Source of the DNA: Bacteroidota bacterium
GTDB taxonomy: Bacteria > Bacteroidota > Bacteroidia > 2-12-FULL-35-15
Direction: 5' to 3'
Assembly: GCA_017303895.1 (NCBI GenBank)
Contig: JAFLBF010000001.1
Span: forward strand, 248,001 to 312,000
DNA: 64,000 nucleotides
In this document: positions 50,488 to 60,744 of the stretch, piece after piece
Position numbering within the stretch: the stretch's first letter is position 1
How the letters are laid out: each line of letters starts with the position of its first letter
The notes under the pieces: generated by a model
What the model was told of the DNA's origin: nothing
The model's input: only the letters and a program-made list of their open reading frames with translations
Database searches by the model: none
Position numbers and translations under genes: made by a program

Positions 50488-53154
50488 TTATTTAAAATTT
50501 TGAGTGAAAAACTGATTGTATTCAGCAATGTTCTTATCCTTATAAAAAATCGAATAGTTTTCAGAAGAGATGATAAATGTTTGATAAGTACCCGGCACCA
50601 GATCAGTATAGATAAATTGATTGCCTTTCATAAAATTATAATAATCCATGGCTTTATTCTTCCCCGGGAAGGTTTTAACTGTTACCAACTGATGTCCTGC
50701 ATCCAAAAAGATGCTGGAAACACTTAATTGCATAATACTATACGCTTGTCCATTCACATCGGATAAAGCTACTTTAAATTTGTTTAGATCTCCTTTCCCA
50801 TTATCCACAATCGCTACCCAATAATATTCCCCATCTTCTTTAAAAACAAACTTATTAGCTTTTTCTGCAGGGACTGTATCTGTTGTTGCGGTTTGTACAC
50901 CACTTTTCTGTTTCTTGATCATATCGATCATTTCCTGTGCTTTTTCTTTCACCGGCTCCTTTGGATATTTGATCACCACCTGCGACAAAGCACTCTCAAA
51001 CGAATTAATATCCTGTGTTCTACCAATACACAAGGCTTTTAAAAAGGCGAACTGTGGCATCAATGCACTTTTTGCATAACTTGAATCTGCGGCCAAACAA
51101 TTATTTAAGGCTTCCTGGTATTTCCCATCCGCATATAATTGATACGTTTCTGTATAGAATTTTTCTACCTGACTCTTGCTAGCCGCAATATCCTTGGCAT
51201 AATCAGGGTTACGAATGATCTTCGCAAACTCCGTATCTCCATGTTTCGTAAGGATCAAATTCTTATAGTATTCCGCTTTACTCTGGTTACTCAGAATTAG
51301 AAAAGTGCGGTACAACTGGTAGTAAGAAGACAATTGGTGTTTATTCTCGGGATAACGTTGCAGCAATTCTTCAAATGTTTCTACCGACTTTTTATTGTTC
51401 TGCAATTGCTCTTTGTAGATCGTTCCTGCATTGTAGTATGCATCCACTATTTTAAGTGTTGACTTTTCCAGTGCATCAGCTGTTAATGGAACATTCTTCA
51501 GATAATAATCTCTATCCTTTTTCTTTTTCTTCGATTTATCTTTTGTCCCCTTCTCTCCATCATTACCGGTTGACGTAGTATCATTTACGTCTTCTTCTCC
51601 ATCTTCATCCGTATTAACCACCAGTACTTGATCTTTTTCACTTCTTCTCCAGTTATCCTCTAATTTACGCGGCCCCCATTTCTTTGTAAACTCTCCTATA
51701 CCAAAACTAACTGTTGTTTGATTGTAAAAATACCATCCTCCACCTGTACCGGGAGTATTGGGAAGTGTTGTGGTTGGATTCAAATTCTGATTTTGAAGTT
51801 CATTCAACTGATTCTGTTTTTCCTCCTCTTTTCTTCGCTCTTCTTCTTCTATTTTAGCGATCATCTTGTCGATCATCGAATTTCGATCCGCCTCCGGCAT
51901 TTTTGCCAAACGTTGCAAACTGTCTTCCATCGTGATCGTATTAAGATTGACCACTAAAGCTGTTAAGCTTTTTTTCTTGGCATCGATCAAAGCATAATCA
52001 GGATAATCTTTCGGCAAGAAGGTGATGGTGCTATCATAATTCGATTGTGCGTTTTTATAATCTAATTTATCAAAGTAAATATCCGCACGTTTTAAATAGG
52101 ACAATGCTTTCTGAGTGTTATTGGTAACGCTTGTACGGATAGAGTTATTTAAATAGGTCAACGACTGTGGAACATCATTCTCACGGTAAGCGATCTCCGC
52201 TAATGCATAATAGATCTGATCCTGAAACTCCACATTTTTGATATCCTTCAGCATTTTCTGAAGTTGTTTTTTTACCAGTTTAATATCAGGAGAATTTACA
52301 TCGATCAAACTGGCTCTCTTCATTTGTGCATTGAACACCATTTCGTAAGAGGGATTCAATCCGGGTACCATCGCATAATATTGTGATGCTTTCGCTTTAT
52401 CACCCGTTAGCTCATACAGTTGCGCTAAAACATAAATGTAACGAGCTTTTTCTCTTTTCTTTTTGGTCAGCGCAATTCCTTTTGTGAGGCTTTTTATAGC
52501 AGGAGAATAGTCGGCACGCTTAATATGAAAATCAGCGGTTACCAATGCCTGCTCACGAATAAAGGTTTTATCGGTTGGAAAATCCTTCGCATTGCGTAGG
52601 TCATCAATGATCAATTCAGAAGATGATAAACTGCCGATCTCATTGTTTGTTCTGACCATCCACAACATACCGGTGTACTTGGCTTCCGGATTGGGATACT
52701 TTTTGGAAACATACTCAAACGCCTCTAAAGCGGAGAAAAAATCTCTTTTATAGAGATGTGCTTTCCCAATCAAAACATAATTCTCATCGATCCAGCGGCA
52801 AGCATTGGGAATCTCTTCTTTCGTTCTTTTGTTGACAATAGCATGGCGCTGAATAACGGTAGAGGATTTTTTGATCGTTTTATCAAAATCGCTATAGTAT
52901 GACTTTGCGGAATTGTTATCAGGATAAACAAAAAGAGGGATTGGTTTAGAGAAATCATCTTTATTCGCTTTCTCCAATTTCTTAACCGTTTCTTTGATGT
53001 TCTCTCTTGAATAAAAATATCCATTGTAGCGGGCGTTCATATTGTGCCAGCCACGATGCATCGCAGTGTTTTTAGTTGTTTTACAGGCATCCAATAAAAA
53101 TGCTAAAACAATAAAATATGTTATTTTAATAAAATATGATGTACTTTTTTTCAC
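50488..53154 (-). CDS. porW: PorW/SprE-like T9SS TPR lipoprotein
   Basis: 888 residues. The signal peptide ends in lipobox LLDAC (Cys24), so it is a lipoprotein. The early NMNARYNGYFYSRENIKET segment and a long array of tetratricopeptide repeats (DFFSALEAFEYVSKKYPNPE, YKNAQSNYDSTITFLPKDYP, KKSVETFEELLQRYPENKHQ) fit PorW/SprE, needed for T9SS function and gliding. A charged Gln/Glu and Lys-rich linker lies in the middle. In P. gingivalis PorW bridges the PorKN ring and the translocon. The three T9SS cargoes in this window would depend on this system. Confidence 0.8.
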   Translation of the reverse strand: MKKSTSYFIKITYFIVLAFLLDACKTTKNTAMHRGWHNMNARYNGYFYSRENIKETVKKLEKANKDDFSKPIPLFVYPDNNSAKSYYSDFDKTIKKSSTVIQRHAIVNKRTKEEIPNACRWIDENYVLIGKAHLYKRDFFSALEAFEYVSKKYPNPEAKYTGMLWMVRTNNEIGSLSSSELIIDDLRNAKDFPTDKTFIREQALVTADFHIKRADYSPAIKSLTKGIALTKKKREKARYIYVLAQLYELTGDKAKASQYYAMVPGLNPSYEMVFNAQMKRASLIDVNSPDIKLVKKQLQKMLKDIKNVEFQDQIYYALAEIAYRENDVPQSLTYLNNSIRTSVTNNTQKALSYLKRADIYFDKLDYKNAQSNYDSTITFLPKDYPDYALIDAKKKSLTALVVNLNTITMEDSLQRLAKMPEADRNSMIDKMIAKIEEEERRKEEEKQNQLNELQNQNLNPTTTLPNTPGTGGGWYFYNQTTVSFGIGEFTKKWGPRKLEDNWRRSEKDQVLVVNTDEDGEEDVNDTTSTGNDGEKGTKDKSKKKKKDRDYYLKNVPLTADALEKSTLKIVDAYYNAGTIYKEQLQNNKKSVETFEELLQRYPENKHQLSSYYQLYRTFLILSNQSKAEYYKNLILTKHGDTEFAKIIRNPDYAKDIAASKSQVEKFYTETYQLYADGKYQEALNNCLAADSSYAKSALMPQFAFLKALCIGRTQDINSFESALSQVVIKYPKEPVKEKAQEMIDMIKKQKSGVQTATTDTVPAEKANKFVFKEDGEYYWVAIVDNGKGDLNKFKVALSDVNGQAYSIMQLSVSSIFLDAGHQLVTVKTFPGKNKAMDYYNFMKGNQFIYTDLVPGTYQTFIISSENYSIFYKDKNIAEYNQFFTQNFK

Positions 53155-53305
53155 TCCGTATTTTTATTCAAAACCTTTATAACTAAAGAAAAGCAAAAAT
53201 ATTTTATTTTTTTGGATAAAAACAGTAAAAATCCACTTTTGTGAGTGTGTAAGCTAAAAGAAGCCGAGGCTTTCCCAAAAATATTTTCGATATTTGTAGC
53301 TTAGC

Positions 53306-54175
53306 ATGTCAGAAGAAAAAAAAGATAAGCGCAATTTTTTTCAGCGGATCAAACATCGTTATCGCATCGTGATAATGAATGACGATACGTTCGAGGAGAA
53401 CTTTTCTCTTCGTCTTACTCCTTTAGGATTTTTTATTCTCCTCGGATCCATTACCATTGTCATGACCTTATTGGTGACTTCAATCATTGCATTCACTCCA
53501 TTAAGAGAGTACATCCCCGGCTATGCGGATGTAAACATGAGAAGAGAACTCGTAAAATTAAGTTTGAAAAGCGATTCATTAGAACAATCCCTTTTTGAAC
53601 GCACTGCTTTTATGGAGAATATCACGAATGTCCTTAAAGGGAACATCAAATCCGATAGTACGCAAAATCAACCCACCAATGGAAAAAAACAAGGAGAACT
53701 ACCCATGAACTCCTCTGCTAAGGAAAATGAGTTAAAGAAAAATATTGAAGCACAAGATCAATACAGTTTGGCTTACGGGACTGAACCCAACAAGAGCGGG
53801 ATCAGCAATTTCTTTTTCTTTTCTCCACTTAAAGGGATTGTATCCGACCAATTCAAAGCAAAAGAAAAACATTTTGGAATTGACATTGTCGGACCTGAAA
53901 ATGAAGCTATCAAGGCAACCTTGGATGGTACTGTGATCCTGGCTTCCTGGTCGTCAGAAACAGGCTATACCATCACCGTTCAACACTCCAATAATCTCAT
54001 CTCTGTTTATAAACACAACTCTGCGCTTCTTAAAAAAGTAGGAGATTATGTGAAAGCAGGAGAACCAATTGCTATTATTGGAAATACAGGTGAACAAACT
54101 ACAGGTCCACACCTTCATTTTGAATTGTGGTACAATGGTAATGCAATCAACCCACAAGATTATATGGTGTTTTAA
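53306..54175 (+). CDS. M23 family peptidase, membrane-anchored
   Basis: 289 residues. A short basic cytoplasmic start precedes one transmembrane helix (FFILLGSITIVMTLLVTSII), then a helical linker and a C-terminal LytM domain. Zinc ligands are in HFGIDIVG and HLHFELW. Such proteins cut peptidoglycan cross-bridges or, when inactive, activate amidases; all visible ligands are present. Divergent from porW and 26 nt ahead of dxr. Confidence 0.88.
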   Translation: MSEEKKDKRNFFQRIKHRYRIVIMNDDTFEENFSLRLTPLGFFILLGSITIVMTLLVTSIIAFTPLREYIPGYADVNMRRELVKLSLKSDSLEQSLFERTAFMENITNVLKGNIKSDSTQNQPTNGKKQGELPMNSSAKENELKKNIEAQDQYSLAYGTEPNKSGISNFFFFSPLKGIVSDQFKAKEKHFGIDIVGPENEAIKATLDGTVILASWSSETGYTITVQHSNNLISVYKHNSALLKKVGDYVKAGEPIAIIGNTGEQTTGPHLHFELWYNGNAINPQDYMVF

Positions 54176-54201
54176 GCCCAACACCACATCAGGAATTTTA
54201 T

Positions 54202-55359
54202 ATGTCAGAAAAAATAAAAAATATTGCTGTTTTAGGAAGCACCGGATCGATCGGAACACAAGCATTGGATGTGATCAGAGCAAATCCGGGATCATTTGTT
54301 GTTGAAGTGTTAACAGCCAACGGAAATGCTGATCTTTTGATCAAACAAGCGCTGGAGTTCAATCCCAACACCGTTGTTATTGCCGATGAAAACAAATATG
54401 CTTATGTAAAAGAGGCTTTACAACAAACCGACATCAAAGTTTTTGCAGGGAATAAAGCGATCGCGCAAGTCGTTCAAATGGATACGATAGATGTAGTACT
54501 TGCTGCCATTGTTGGTTATGCCGGACTAGAATCTACTATCTCTGCTATTAAAGCAGGAAAACAAATTGCATTAGCCAATAAGGAAACACTTGTTGTTGCC
54601 GGAGATATTGTCACACAACTCGCAAAAGAAAATGGCGTTAACCTTTATCCGGTTGATTCTGAACATTCCGCTATTTTTCAATGTTTAGCAGGTGAATGGC
54701 ATAACCCGATCGAAAAGATCTATTTAACAGCTTCGGGTGGTCCATTTAGAGGAAAGGATAGAACATTTTTAGAAACGGTTAAGAAAGAACAAGCACTCAA
54801 ACATCCCAATTGGGACATGGGCGCCAAGATCACCATCGATTCGGCTTCATTAATGAACAAAGGGTTAGAAGTAATTGAAGCCAAATGGTTATTTAATTTA
54901 AAGCCCGAACAAATAGATGTGGTCGTTCATCCACAAAGCATTATCCACTCCATTGTTCAGTTCAATGATGGCAGCATGAAAGCTCAAATGGGCTTACCGG
55001 ATATGAAGCTTCCTATTCAATATGCACTTGGCTATCCGGAGCGGATGCGATCTGATTTTCCTCGTTTTAGTTTTTTTAACTATCCTCAACTCACTTTTGA
55101 ACCAGCAGATACCAAAACATTTCGTAACCTTGCACTAGCATATGAAGCAATGAATAGAGGTGGAAATGCAGCCTGCATTCTAAATGCTGCTAACGAAGTG
55201 GCGGTGGATGCATTTTTAAAAGACAAAGTGAGCTTTTTAGGCATGAGCAACATCGTTGAAAAATGTCTTGAAAAGATCAATTTTATTGACAAACCAAGTT
55301 ATGAAGATTATGTAGCAACGGATAAAGAAACCAGAGTTGTTGCAAATGAATGGATCTAA
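54202..55359 (+). CDS. dxr: 1-deoxy-D-xylulose 5-phosphate reductoisomerase
   Basis: 385 residues. NADPH-binding VLGSTGSIGTQALDVI, ALANKETLVVAGDIV, the metal and substrate region LYPVDSEHSAIFQCLAGE, and ITIDSASLMNKGLEVIEAKW are diagnostic. It makes methylerythritol 4-phosphate, committing carbon to the MEP isoprenoid route. It is followed by rseP after 16 nt, a frequent pairing. Confidence 0.97.
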   Translation: MSEKIKNIAVLGSTGSIGTQALDVIRANPGSFVVEVLTANGNADLLIKQALEFNPNTVVIADENKYAYVKEALQQTDIKVFAGNKAIAQVVQMDTIDVVLAAIVGYAGLESTISAIKAGKQIALANKETLVVAGDIVTQLAKENGVNLYPVDSEHSAIFQCLAGEWHNPIEKIYLTASGGPFRGKDRTFLETVKKEQALKHPNWDMGAKITIDSASLMNKGLEVIEAKWLFNLKPEQIDVVVHPQSIIHSIVQFNDGSMKAQMGLPDMKLPIQYALGYPERMRSDFPRFSFFNYPQLTFEPADTKTFRNLALAYEAMNRGGNAACILNAANEVAVDAFLKDKVSFLGMSNIVEKCLEKINFIDKPSYEDYVATDKETRVVANEWI

Positions 55360-55375
55360 AAAATAAAAAATTATA

Positions 55376-56695
55376 ATGGGCGTATTAACACAAGTAGCAC
55401 AATTCATTTTAAGCTTATCGATCCTGATCGTTTTACACGAATTAGGACATTTTATTCCTGCCAAATTATTTAAAACCAAAGTAGAGAAGTTCTATTTATT
55501 CTTTGATCCATGGTTTTCTTTATTCAAAATCAAAAGAGGAGAAACCGAATATGGTATCGGCTGGTTACCACTGGGAGGATATGTAAAAATATCCGGCATG
55601 ATCGATGAGAGCATGGATAAGGAACAAATGAAACTGCCTCCGCAAGAATGGGAATTCAGATCAAAACCGGCATGGCAACGATTGATTATTATGGTTGGCG
55701 GTGTAACTGTAAATGTGATATTAGGTATTTTGATCTATGCGATGGTGTTGTTTGCTTGGGGAGAAGAATATTTGCCAAATGAAAATGTAAAATACGGAGT
55801 GGCTGTTGATACACTTGGTTACGAGATCGGATTGAGAGATGGAGATAAGATCCTTAGCGTAAACAACAAACCCGTTGAAAGTATTACAAAGGTTCCATTA
55901 GAGATCATTCTAAACAAAGCAAGCAGCATTGAGGTTGATCGAAATGGAGAGAAAATGAGTTTCGCTATCACGGAAGATCATTTGAGTGAAATGATCAAAA
56001 ACAAATATGCATTGGTAGAACCTCGCTTCCCTTTTGATGTAGACACAGTTATAACTGGTTTACCTGCCGAAAAAGCCGGAATAAAAAAAGGAGATAAAAT
56101 AGTGGCGGTGAATGACGCTCCAACACCTTACTTTCAGGATTTCGTGAAAGCATTAAAAAACAATAAGAGCAAAACTGTTGCTGTTAAACTTATCAGAAAT
56201 AATGATACAATGAATATGTCTGCTGTTGTATCGGAAGATGGTAAAATAGGGATCGATCCAAGATCTTTGGATAATTATTTTGAATTAGCTACCAAAGAAT
56301 ATGGATTCTTCGCTTCCTTCCCTGCCGGTATTCACAAAGCCTATGATACATTTGATGGATATATCAAGCAAATGAAAGTGCTATTCACTGTAAAAGATGC
56401 ACACAAAGAAATCGGAGGATTTGTTTCAATCGGAAAGGCATACAGCACAACATGGGACTGGCAACGCTTTTGGGCTTTCACCGCTTTTTTAAGTATCGTG
56501 TTAGCGATTATGAACATATTACCGATCCCTGCATTGGATGGTGGTCACGTTATGTTCTTACTCTACGAGGTCATTACACGCAGAAAGCCAAATGAAAAAG
56601 TGATGGAATATGCTCAATATGCAGGAATGATCTTGTTATTGGCACTTTTATTGTATGCAAACGGCAACGATATTGTTCGATTATTTAGCAAATAA
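55376..56695 (+). CDS. rseP: Site-2 intramembrane protease RseP
   Basis: 439 residues. Zinc motif HELGH is in LIVLHELGHFIPAK, and the C-terminal membrane motif is NILPIPALDGGH. Two PDZ domains lie between (IGLRDGDKILSVNNKPV; GIKKGDKIVAVNDAP). It cleaves anti-sigma factors or signal-peptide remnants within the membrane. Complete, four transmembrane helices. Confidence 0.95.
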   Translation: MGVLTQVAQFILSLSILIVLHELGHFIPAKLFKTKVEKFYLFFDPWFSLFKIKRGETEYGIGWLPLGGYVKISGMIDESMDKEQMKLPPQEWEFRSKPAWQRLIIMVGGVTVNVILGILIYAMVLFAWGEEYLPNENVKYGVAVDTLGYEIGLRDGDKILSVNNKPVESITKVPLEIILNKASSIEVDRNGEKMSFAITEDHLSEMIKNKYALVEPRFPFDVDTVITGLPAEKAGIKKGDKIVAVNDAPTPYFQDFVKALKNNKSKTVAVKLIRNNDTMNMSAVVSEDGKIGIDPRSLDNYFELATKEYGFFASFPAGIHKAYDTFDGYIKQMKVLFTVKDAHKEIGGFVSIGKAYSTTWDWQRFWAFTAFLSIVLAIMNILPIPALDGGHVMFLLYEVITRRKPNEKVMEYAQYAGMILLLALLLYANGNDIVRLFSK

Positions 56696-56697
56696 CA

Positions 56698-57477
56698 ATG
56701 AGAAACAAACATCTTTTTATACTTTCTTTTTTAATTATTCTTCTCCAGAAAAATATATTTTCTCAAGAAGGAACTCGCACTCCCACTAGCGATAAAAAAG
56801 AGATCAGTGGAAAGATCATGATCATTCCTTTTGATCCGATGATGTATATGAGTGAGATCGATCAAAAGATCAATCAACAAACAAAATGGGAATTCAGAGA
56901 GATCCGTGAATACTTTCGTCATCAGATAGAGAATCAATTAAAGTTGAAATTACAAAGCATCTCCGCCCCGGTTGTATCTTTCTATACCGACTCTGCCAAA
57001 ACAGCGAAAGACCTGGCATACATTTATCAATCAACAGGCATATCTTTTGATCTTATTGATAAACCAACAGCGCCTACCGTTGCAAACAAAAAAGAAAGCG
57101 GGATCAAAAACGGACAGTTAGTGGTAGAGATCAGCGATGATAAAAAATTCACCAGCATCAAGACGAAGAACAACGAAGTGATCCCTTACTTGAATAAAAA
57201 ATACAAATCAGAATATTTTGTTTTTATCAATGAGTTGGACATCAAAGCGGTTCCTGAATCGTACGACTTAGCGACCGATAGCTACCAGAGAGAAGTAACC
57301 GTTCATTACACGATCATTGATAAAGATTCTAAACTGATCACTGCAGGAGCTGCAACATCCAGATTCAGTTCAAAAGAAAACAATCCAAAGAAGATCGTTG
57401 CTTTAACCTTTACTCCTATAGCAGGTTATATTGCTACAAAATTTAATTCGATCATTAATCCGGTTAAACCAAAGTAG
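56698..57477 (+). CDS. Exported protein of unknown function
   Basis: 259 residues with a signal peptide (MRNKHLFILSFLIILLQ, cleavage near FSQEG). Mixed alpha/beta content; a mid-section YLNKKYKSEYFVFINELDIK and SYQREVTVHYTIIDKDSKLI suggests a periplasmic domain related to those that report on outer-membrane assembly or adhesins, but I do not recognise a family. Starts 2 nt after rseP, so coupled. Convergent with the propeller sensor gene. Confidence 0.65.
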   Translation: MRNKHLFILSFLIILLQKNIFSQEGTRTPTSDKKEISGKIMIIPFDPMMYMSEIDQKINQQTKWEFREIREYFRHQIENQLKLKLQSISAPVVSFYTDSAKTAKDLAYIYQSTGISFDLIDKPTAPTVANKKESGIKNGQLVVEISDDKKFTSIKTKNNEVIPYLNKKYKSEYFVFINELDIKAVPESYDLATDSYQREVTVHYTIIDKDSKLITAGAATSRFSSKENNPKKIVALTFTPIAGYIATKFNSIINPVKPK

Positions 57478-57479
57478 AA

Positions 57480-60400
57480 TTAGATCTTCACTCCTATTAC
57501 GAGGATGTCATCTACCTGCTGAAGTACACCACGCCATTCCTCTATTGATTTTTCAAGTAATTCATGTTGCTCGTCCATAGGAATATCGTGCATGCTAACT
57601 AGCATCGATTTGAATTGATTGATCTTAAATTTTTTTCCTTCCGGTCCGCCAAACTGATCGGTATAACCATCGGTAAACAAATAGATCACATCGTTCTTTT
57701 CCAATTGGATCGTTTGATTGTTGAATTGTTCTTTGTTAGTATCAGAGTACGATCCTATTGCCAATGTATCGCCTTTATATTCGAGCAATTCTTTTCCTCT
57801 TACTATAAACAATGGATTGTAAGCTCCTGCATATTGAAGCTCCATGGTTTTATAATTGAGCATACACATGGACACATCCATCCCATCTCTCAAACGAATG
57901 TCATCCGTTGATTGATTTAACCTTTCGCTTAATCCTTTATTCAGAATATCTAATAAACGGGCCGGTGTAAGGAATTTATAATCTTTCATCGCCTGACTCA
58001 AGATGTCATGTCCCACCATACTCATCAGCGCACCGGGCACTCCATGTCCCGTACAATCGATTGCTGCAAAGAAAACATCATCGCCTTTTCTATCTACCCA
58101 ATAAAAATCGCCACTAACAATATCCTTAGGTTTAAAGAACACGAATGAATTGGTCAGATATCCTTGCACACGATCAATGCCTGGCAGAATAGAATCCTGT
58201 ATCCGTTTTGCGTAAAGGATACTGTCTGTTATATCTTTATTCTTTTCTGCTAATTCAGCATTTCTGATCGCCAGCTCTTCGGTTCGTTCCGCCACTTTTT
58301 CTTCTAATATCCTTTTAGCATCCACAAGCTTTTTCGTTCTTATTTTATCGAAAATAAATAGGCCGAAGACCACAAATGCTCCAACCAAAATATAAAACAA
58401 CAAGGTTTGCCAGAAAGGAGGAGCAATATAAAATTTGTACATCACAGGTTGAACATTACAAGTTCCATTACTATTGCATGCACGAACCATAAATGTATAA
58501 GAGCCGGGAGGAAGATTAGAATAAACAGCTTCATTTAATGTAGTATAGCCGGGCGACCATTCATTATCAAAACCTTCGAGTTTATACTGATACTGAACAT
58601 TTTCAGGGTTCGCCAGACTAATTCCAATAAACTTAAATGTAATGTGATTCTGATTGTATGAAAAACGTGCATCATCAGGAAAAGGAACATCTTTCATAAA
58701 AAGCCTTATGCCGGTAATGAATGTTTGAGGCTCCACTGTATTGCGTTTATCTTCTTTAGGATTGTATTTCACTGCACCCATAATTGTTCCATACCAGAGA
58801 TTTCCGTCTTTATCAATGCAAACTGCATTCGGATTTGTCTCGACACCTAAAAACCCTTCTGATTTACCATAATGGATAAAACGATTTGATTCAATATCAA
58901 AACGATCGACACCTCTGCTGTTGCTGATCCATATTTGACCGAAATGATCAACAATGATCGAATAAGGTGAATCACTTGTTAAACCTTCTTTTACAGTATA
59001 ATTTGCAAACTTCTTTCCATCGTATTTATACAAACCACCGCCATAAGCACCCAACCAGATGTTGTGATCTTTATCTTCATTGATACATAATATGAAACGG
59101 TGATTGATCCCATCCGGTTCTCCAAATGTTTTAAAAGCCGATCCATCAAACATCGACAATGCACCTCCTAAGGCGCCAAACCATAAATTTCCTTTGCTGT
59201 CTTTGAAAATTCTATACACATTATTCCCACCCAGTCCATCAGCAATTGTATAGTTTCTAAATTCATTTTTTTCGACATTAAATTTTGACACCCCTTCTTT
59301 TGTACCAAACCAAATATTCCCGATGTTATCTTCACTGATAGCAAATACAACGTCTCCTGCCAAGCCATTTGATTTGTTATACACAGTCACCTTATTTGTT
59401 TTAGGATCCATCTTGCAAACACCCCCGAAACCTGTACCAAACCATAAGCTTCCTGTTTTATCTTCAAACGATGATAAAATAACGTTACTGCTTAATCCAT
59501 TTTGAGTAGTAAAATTTTTTATACTGCTCGATTGTTTTTTATTGATAGGCGAATAGGTAAAGGAGATCTTCGAAAGACCTTCATTTGTGCCCAACCAAAT
59601 ATTTCCTTCACGATCACACAAGGTTGTCCAAACCAAATTATTGATCAAACCATCCGATTCATCGTATAACTGAAACCTTTCACCACGGTACTGATTTAAA
59701 CCAATGTCTGTTCCTATCCAAATACTTCCTTCTCTGTCTTGAAACAAAGCATTTGCATTAAAATAATTCAAGCCCTGCTTAGTTGTATAGTTATAGATCA
59801 AGGCTTTTGTCAATGCCTCGGTTCTATCTTTGGAAGGATACGGACTACATTTTGTAACACCACCACCTGTTGTTCCGATCCAAATGTTGTGTGCATTATC
59901 TTCAATGATCTGATTAATGAAATTGGAACCTAAACCATCTTTTATTTCCAGGCGCTGACCGGCACTTTCAACTGCTTTATTGGGTTGTTTGGTGGTAAAA
60001 TCATCTTTTACTTTTAGCACCATTACCCCTGCATCAGCACTTCCTACCCACACTTCATTGTAATTCACAAGCGCCAAACTAGTGATCCGGTTACTATGCA
60101 ATCCATTTCCAGTATTTAAAAAAGAAAAAGATTTTCCGGTCGCTAATTCTGTCTTTGAATCAAATATGGTGATCCCTATATCTGTTGCTATCCAGATATT
60201 TTGCTTTTGATCCAGACACATATCGTATACATTGTCGCTGCTTAAACCATCCTTACTGGTAATAGAGATCATTTTTTTGTTTACTTGATCATACACAAAA
60301 ATTCCGGCTCCTTCCGTAGAGATCCAAAAACGGTTCTTTTCATCTTGAATAATACCCGTAACTGTTTTAAACCGGGTATATTCTTCTAATTCTAAATTTT

Positions 60401-60734
60401 TAAATTTCTTTGTTTTAAAATCATACATCGAAACACCTCCTGCCCAATGTCCCATCCAAATGTTCCCTTTATTATCTTTATATAAGGTCGTGATCCAATC
60501 TTCAGCTAATGAATCTTTCCGGGAATAAGATTGAAACTCCTTTCCATTGTATTTAGTAAGACCGGATAATGTAGCCACCCAAAGATTGCCATCGTTATCC
60601 TGTGCAATACTTTGAACTTGTGATTGTGACAAACCTTGTTCCACTCCATAATAAATGAAGCTGGTAGTTTGCGAATAACTGCTAAAAGAGAAAAGGAGCA
60701 GTATCAACAAGAAATGAATAGTACGGTTTTTCAT
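57480..60734 (-). CDS. Propeller sensor with Y_Y_Y domain and PP2C/SpoIIE output
   Basis: 1084 residues. Signal peptide, then two-component-regulator propeller repeats to about residue 650 (WVATLSGLTKYNGKEFQSYS, IWIGTTGGGVTKCSPY, LWFGTGFGGVCKMDPKTN). A Y_Y_Y module follows (YQYKLEGFDNEWSPGYTTLN), then one transmembrane helix (TLLFYILVGAFVVFGLFIF), a coiled coil, and a C-terminal SpoIIE-type phosphatase from about 865 (DIVSGDFYW, AAIDCTGHGVPGALMS, YLFTDGYTDQFGG). There is no histidine kinase. It should couple an outside signal to Ser/Thr dephosphorylation, often of anti-anti-sigma proteins. Follows the coiled-coil gene by 10 nt. Confidence 0.88.
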   Translation of the reverse strand: MKNRTIHFLLILLLFSFSSYSQTTSFIYYGVEQGLSQSQVQSIAQDNDGNLWVATLSGLTKYNGKEFQSYSRKDSLAEDWITTLYKDNKGNIWMGHWAGGVSMYDFKTKKFKNLELEEYTRFKTVTGIIQDEKNRFWISTEGAGIFVYDQVNKKMISITSKDGLSSDNVYDMCLDQKQNIWIATDIGITIFDSKTELATGKSFSFLNTGNGLHSNRITSLALVNYNEVWVGSADAGVMVLKVKDDFTTKQPNKAVESAGQRLEIKDGLGSNFINQIIEDNAHNIWIGTTGGGVTKCSPYPSKDRTEALTKALIYNYTTKQGLNYFNANALFQDREGSIWIGTDIGLNQYRGERFQLYDESDGLINNLVWTTLCDREGNIWLGTNEGLSKISFTYSPINKKQSSSIKNFTTQNGLSSNVILSSFEDKTGSLWFGTGFGGVCKMDPKTNKVTVYNKSNGLAGDVVFAISEDNIGNIWFGTKEGVSKFNVEKNEFRNYTIADGLGGNNVYRIFKDSKGNLWFGALGGALSMFDGSAFKTFGEPDGINHRFILCINEDKDHNIWLGAYGGGLYKYDGKKFANYTVKEGLTSDSPYSIIVDHFGQIWISNSRGVDRFDIESNRFIHYGKSEGFLGVETNPNAVCIDKDGNLWYGTIMGAVKYNPKEDKRNTVEPQTFITGIRLFMKDVPFPDDARFSYNQNHITFKFIGISLANPENVQYQYKLEGFDNEWSPGYTTLNEAVYSNLPPGSYTFMVRACNSNGTCNVQPVMYKFYIAPPFWQTLLFYILVGAFVVFGLFIFDKIRTKKLVDAKRILEEKVAERTEELAIRNAELAEKNKDITDSILYAKRIQDSILPGIDRVQGYLTNSFVFFKPKDIVSGDFYWVDRKGDDVFFAAIDCTGHGVPGALMSMVGHDILSQAMKDYKFLTPARLLDILNKGLSERLNQSTDDIRLRDGMDVSMCMLNYKTMELQYAGAYNPLFIVRGKELLEYKGDTLAIGSYSDTNKEQFNNQTIQLEKNDVIYLFTDGYTDQFGGPEGKKFKINQFKSMLVSMHDIPMDEQHELLEKSIEEWRGVLQQVDDILVIGVKI

Positions 60735-60744
60735 TTAAATATTT

